Positions 5,973-8,497 of a stretch of 8,497 bases of DNA are shown piece by piece. The stretch comes from Enterocloster bolteae (GTDB lineage Bacteria; Bacillota_A; Clostridia; Lachnospirales; Lachnospiraceae), in the NCBI GenBank assembly GCA_021769025.1, contig JAETTS010000094.1, forward strand, positions 1 to 8,497, given 5' to 3'. A program made the translations under genes and the position numbers. The notes below the pieces were generated by a model. That model ran no database searches and had not been told where the DNA came from. It saw only the letters and a list, made by a program, of their open reading frames with translations. Position 1 is the stretch's first letter. Every line of letters starts with the position of its first letter.

Positions 5973-7523
5973 CTACATCATCGGCGCAATCAGGCGCAGC
6001 GCCTGGCCCGCGATCTTCTCATACAGCGGGAACCTCCTGCACCTCTCTATAGTGATCTCCTGGCACTGTGCCAGAGTCTCCTGAAAATCCCGTTCCACAT
6101 CATCCACTGCCTGATTCCGGTACAGAAATGCCCCGCACTCAAAGTGATGGTACAGGCTTCTGAAATCCAGATTGATGGTTCCCACCACCGCCTTCTCATC
6201 ATCGCTGGTGAACGCCTTGGCATGGACAAACCCAGGGGTAAACTCATAAATCTTCACTCCTGCCTGCAAAAGTTCTTGATAGTAGCTGTGGGCCAGCATA
6301 AAGGCATACCTTTTATCCGGAATATGAGGCATGATGATGATAATTTCCACTCCTCTTTTCGCCCCGTAAGACAGGGCGCTGATGGTCTCGTCATCCAGAA
6401 TCAGATAGGGAGTCATAATATGCACATAGCGTTTGGCAGTATTTAAGATATCCAGATAGACCCTTTTCCCAACCGGTTCATGATCCAGAGGAGAATCTCC
6501 ATAGCCAAGAACATACCCGTCCCCAGAGACAGGCAGAGCCTTGCCCTGATACAGATACTTCTCATAGGGAAGAGCTGTCTTTTCCCAGATATTCCAAAGC
6601 TGAAGGAACATGACCGTGAAATTCCTTACGGCATCCCCCTTCAACATGACAGCCACATCTTTCCAGTAACCGAACCGCTTTCTTTCATTGATATACTCGT
6701 CTGCCAGATTGATGCCGCCGGTAAAAGCCGTATGACCGTCAATCACCACAATCTTCCGATGGTCCCGGTTGTTCTGGGCCGTAGATAAGAGAGGCTTTAT
6801 GGGCGCAAACATCCGGCAGTGGATTCCCTTGGCCTCCATTTTCTTCGGGTAGTTGTGGGGAAGAAGCATGAGGGAACACATGCCGTCATACATAAACCGC
6901 ACCTCCACTCCTTCTTTTGCTTTCTGCTCCAGAATCGTAAGGATGCTGTCCCACATAACCCCCTCTTCCACAATAAAATATTCCATGAAAATAAAATTCT
7001 CTGCCTTCCCAAGCTCCTCCTTCAACCGGTTCCATTTCTCCTGGCCGCTTGGAAAATATTCCACAGATGTACCCTCGTAGATAGGGAAGCCTCCTTTTGT
7101 GCCTACATATTCCGCCATATTGGCCGTCAGCTTATCCTCCTTTTCAAGGCGTTCCATCACCTCTTTATCCTGCTTTACATAATCCCTGGACTCCCAGACA
7201 ATCTGCCCGGCACGCTTGGCAATCAGCCTTCCGCTGATCTCCAGCTCCACATAGAGATAAAGAAGGCTTCCAAATACGGGAAACAAAAGCACAGGGATGA
7301 CCCAGGCCAGCTTAAAACTGGGATTATCCTTTTTGTTGATGATATAGATACACAATAGCCCTCCAAACAGGTCAAATGCAATGTAGACATAGAGGGAGTA
7401 CTGAGTAAGCCATTCTGCAATGCCAAAGAAATATCCAATCTGAATCAAGAGAAACAGCACGATCAACGTGGTTCGGCCAAATAAGATCCTCTGCAGTTTT
7501 TTCAGCTTTTTTAATGTGTTCAT
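5973..7523 (-). CDS. cls: Cardiolipin synthase (two-HKD phospholipase D family)
   Basis: The 516-residue protein joins two phosphatidylglycerol molecules into cardiolipin plus glycerol at the cytoplasmic membrane. Hydrophobic segments at about residues 18-36, 43-62 and 72-92 form the N-terminal membrane region (PLDc_N type). Two catalytic HxKx4D motifs are intact: HRKIVVID (His255, Lys257, Asp262) followed by GHTAFTGGINLADEY, and HAKAFTSD (His434, Lys436, Asp441) followed by VVGTINLDFRS. The length fits bacterial ClsA-type enzymes (about 480-515). The ATG at 7523 follows AAGGAGG at 8 nt and a promoter at 7598-7626. A simple paralogous phospholipase D cannot be fully excluded, but the membrane domain plus two HKD motifs is the cardiolipin synthase layout. 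It is transcribed divergently from the metY-like gene; the dipeptidase gene follows after 135 bp. Confidence 0.94.
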   Translation of the reverse strand: MNTLKKLKKLQRILFGRTTLIVLFLLIQIGYFFGIAEWLTQYSLYVYIAFDLFGGLLCIYIINKKDNPSFKLAWVIPVLLFPVFGSLLYLYVELEISGRLIAKRAGQIVWESRDYVKQDKEVMERLEKEDKLTANMAEYVGTKGGFPIYEGTSVEYFPSGQEKWNRLKEELGKAENFIFMEYFIVEEGVMWDSILTILEQKAKEGVEVRFMYDGMCSLMLLPHNYPKKMEAKGIHCRMFAPIKPLLSTAQNNRDHRKIVVIDGHTAFTGGINLADEYINERKRFGYWKDVAVMLKGDAVRNFTVMFLQLWNIWEKTALPYEKYLYQGKALPVSGDGYVLGYGDSPLDHEPVGKRVYLDILNTAKRYVHIMTPYLILDDETISALSYGAKRGVEIIIIMPHIPDKRYAFMLAHSYYQELLQAGVKIYEFTPGFVHAKAFTSDDEKAVVGTINLDFRSLYHHFECGAFLYRNQAVDDVERDFQETLAQCQEITIERCRRFPLYEKIAGQALRLIAPMM

Positions 7524-7597
7524 CCGTAAAACCTCCTTCCATATTGGGGTACAGAAATCTCCCGAAATGGTTTCCTCTTACTTCTTGAATACTCTGT

Positions 7598-7626
7598 ATT
7601 ATAGTTGATAAACCAGGAAATAGCAA
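7598..7626 (-). promoter_or_regulatory. Promoter of the cardiolipin synthase gene
   Basis: On the minus strand TTGCTA (7626-7621) and a perfect TATAAT (7603-7598) are 17 bp apart. Transcription would start near 7591, giving a leader of about 68 nt before the ATG at 7523. Confidence 0.65.
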
Positions 7627-7648
7627 CGGATTCCTGTGGCAAGCCTGC

Positions 7649-7681
7649 CTCAGAGTTATCCCTAACGTTATCTGAGCGTTA
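7649..7681. repeat. Inverted repeat and phased GTTA repeats upstream of the metY-like gene
   Basis: CTCAGA (7649-7654) and TCTGAG (7671-7676) form a 6 bp inverted repeat with a 16 bp centre. Within and next to it GTTA recurs at 7655, 7667 and 7678, that is every 12 and 11 bp, about one helical turn; two copies are GTTATC. It lies 14 bp upstream of the predicted -35 box of the plus-strand gene and between the two divergent promoters. That is where an activator such as a LysR-type sulfur regulator often binds. The assignment is inference. Confidence 0.4.
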
Positions 7682-7694
7682 CAAACGGTTTTTC

Positions 7695-7724
7695 TTGATT
7701 TTCCTCCCCCAGTTGTGATAGACT
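7695..7724 (+). promoter_or_regulatory. Probable promoter of the metY-like gene
   Basis: TTGATT (7695-7700) and TAGACT (7719-7724) are 18 bp apart, and TG one base before the -10 gives an extended -10. Both boxes are moderate matches (four of six), as expected for an activated promoter. Transcription would start near 7731, leaving a leader of about 55 nt, too short for a SAM (S-box) riboswitch. Confidence 0.4.
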
Positions 7725-7785
7725 ATTTTCGTGTTTCCCACTTTGTGTAAAACAACAAACGATTATAATACCAGGAGGATTTCAT

Positions 7786-8497
7786 ATGGAGCGTCAGCAA
7801 TCACCGGAAACCATCTGTATCCAGGGCGGGTGGCAGCCGAAAAACGGAGAGCCCCGGATACTGCCCATCTATCAGAGCACTACCTTTAAATACGAGACCA
7901 GCGAACAGATGGGCCGCCTTTTTGATCTGGAGGAGAACGGCTATTTCTACACACGCCTGGCCAATCCCACCAACGATGCCGTTGCCGATAAAATCTGTAA
8001 GCTGGAAGGCGGAGTGGCAGCCATGCTCACCTCATCCGGCCAGGCAGCCAATATGTACGCCATCTTAAACATCTGCTCCGCAGGCGACCATGTTGTCAGC
8101 GCCGCCACCATCTACGGCGGCACATCCAATCTGTTTACTGTCACTCTAAAGCGCTTTGGCATCCAGTGTACCCTGGTGGACCCGGACGCACCGGAGGAGG
8201 AGCTTGAAAAAGCATTTAAACCCAACACCAAAGCCGTATTTGGGGAGACCATCGCAAACCCGGCCCTGGTGGTTTTGGACATCGAGAAATTTGCCCGGCT
8301 GGCCCACAGCCATCAGGTTCCTCTCATCATTGACAATACCTTTGCCACTCCTATCAACTGCCAGCCCTTTGCGTGGGGCGCTGACATCGTCACCCACTCC
8401 ACCACCAAGTACATGGACGGCCATGCTATGACTGTAGGCGGCTGTATCGTGGACAGCGGCAACTTTGACTGGGAATCCTGCCCGGACAAGTTCCCCG
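7786..8497 (+). CDS. metY: O-acetylhomoserine sulfhydrylase-like PLP enzyme, N-terminal 237 residues (runs off right edge)
   Basis: This gene is open to the right edge; about 237 of an expected 430 or so residues are present. It belongs to the Cys/Met metabolism PLP family (PF01053). The opening ETICIQGGWQPKNGEPRILPIYQSTTF is written here only in parts: QGGW (13-16) and PIYQSTTF (27-34) are typical of O-acetylhomoserine aminocarboxypropyltransferases, which make homocysteine from O-acetylhomoserine and sulfide. Active-site landmarks are present: YTRLANPT (55-62), TSSGQAA (82-88), the stacking Tyr110 in TIYGGT, Asp183 in DNTFATP and the PLP-binding Lys208 in THSTTKY. The ATG at 7786 has AGGAGG at 7 nt. 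A methionine gamma-lyase or cystathionine enzyme is a less likely reading, since those usually begin QT/HAG; the C-terminal half would settle it. It is a cytosolic enzyme on its own transcript, diverging from cls. Confidence 0.85.
   Translation, partial: MERQQSPETICIQGGWQPKNGEPRILPIYQSTTFKYETSEQMGRLFDLEENGYFYTRLANPTNDAVADKICKLEGGVAAMLTSSGQAANMYAILNICSAGDHVVSAATIYGGTSNLFTVTLKRFGIQCTLVDPDAPEEELEKAFKPNTKAVFGETIANPALVVLDIEKFARLAHSHQVPLIIDNTFATPINCQPFAWGADIVTHSTTKYMDGHAMTVGGCIVDSGNFDWESCPDKFP

Noticed and set aside
5283..6446. Long plus-strand open frames at 5283-5867 and 5892-6446
   Set aside because: They are antisense to the dipeptidase and cardiolipin synthase genes, lack ribosome binding sites and show no recognisable domain.
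6819..7358. Plus-strand open frame of 179 codons
   Set aside because: It is antisense to the first part of the cardiolipin synthase gene, whose motifs and codon use mark it as the real gene.
7764..7769. Perfect TATAAT on the plus strand as the metY-like promoter
   Set aside because: Transcription would begin within the ribosome binding site at 7773-7778, and there is no -35 box at proper spacing.
8146..8431. Short frames on both strands inside the metY-like gene
   Set aside because: They overlap a continuous PLP-enzyme reading frame with intact active-site motifs running to the right edge.

Overview
The window looks like chromosomal DNA from a low-to-moderate GC Firmicute, most likely a gut-type Clostridia/Lachnospiraceae relative. 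This rests on strong AGGAGG-type ribosome binding sites before nearly every gene, sigma-A-like promoters, Gram-positive lipoproteins with Thr/Ala-rich linkers after the lipobox, and the gene families present. The taxonomic call is inference from style, not from a marker gene. No RNA gene, insertion sequence, phage gene or CRISPR array was seen.

Layout. Everything from 1 to 7523 reads on the minus strand, so transcription runs from high to low coordinates; only the last gene reads on the plus strand. From right to left: a PLP enzyme of sulfur amino acid metabolism (metY-like, 7786 to the right edge, plus strand, cut off); a 262 bp divergent promoter region; a two-HKD cardiolipin synthase (5973-7523); a peptidase family M19 dipeptidase with its own promoter (4833-5837); then a five-gene block made of a PF04392/COG2984 substrate-binding lipoprotein (3600-4655), its permease (2538-3455), its ATPase (1741-2538), a TetR-type regulator (1098-1685) and a GNAT acetyltransferase (557-1072), closed by an intrinsic terminator (354-392). 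Beyond that lies the start of an FMN-binding-type lipoprotein (1-217), which has its own promoter and a palindromic operator candidate.

How the genes work together. The three ABC genes form a complete importer of the type whose characterised relatives carry aromatic amino acids (TrpXYZ-like); the substrate here is not readable from sequence. The block starts at a near-consensus promoter (TTGACG-17-TATGAT) whose -10 box is embedded in a perfect 7-1-7 palindrome, a good operator candidate, possibly for the TetR protein encoded in the same block. A strong intrinsic terminator lies between the binding-protein gene and the permease gene and would make the binding protein more abundant than the membrane parts. 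The TetR and GNAT genes trail the ATPase at 55 and 25 bp and are probably read through from it, a link that is inferred from spacing.

Nothing here is a clearly new molecular system. The most interesting unexplained parts are the two well-placed palindromic operators (4752-4766 and 266-282), the attenuating terminator inside the ABC operon, the association of an uncharacterised TetR and GNAT pair with a COG2984 transporter, and a helically phased GTTA repeat upstream of the metY-like gene.
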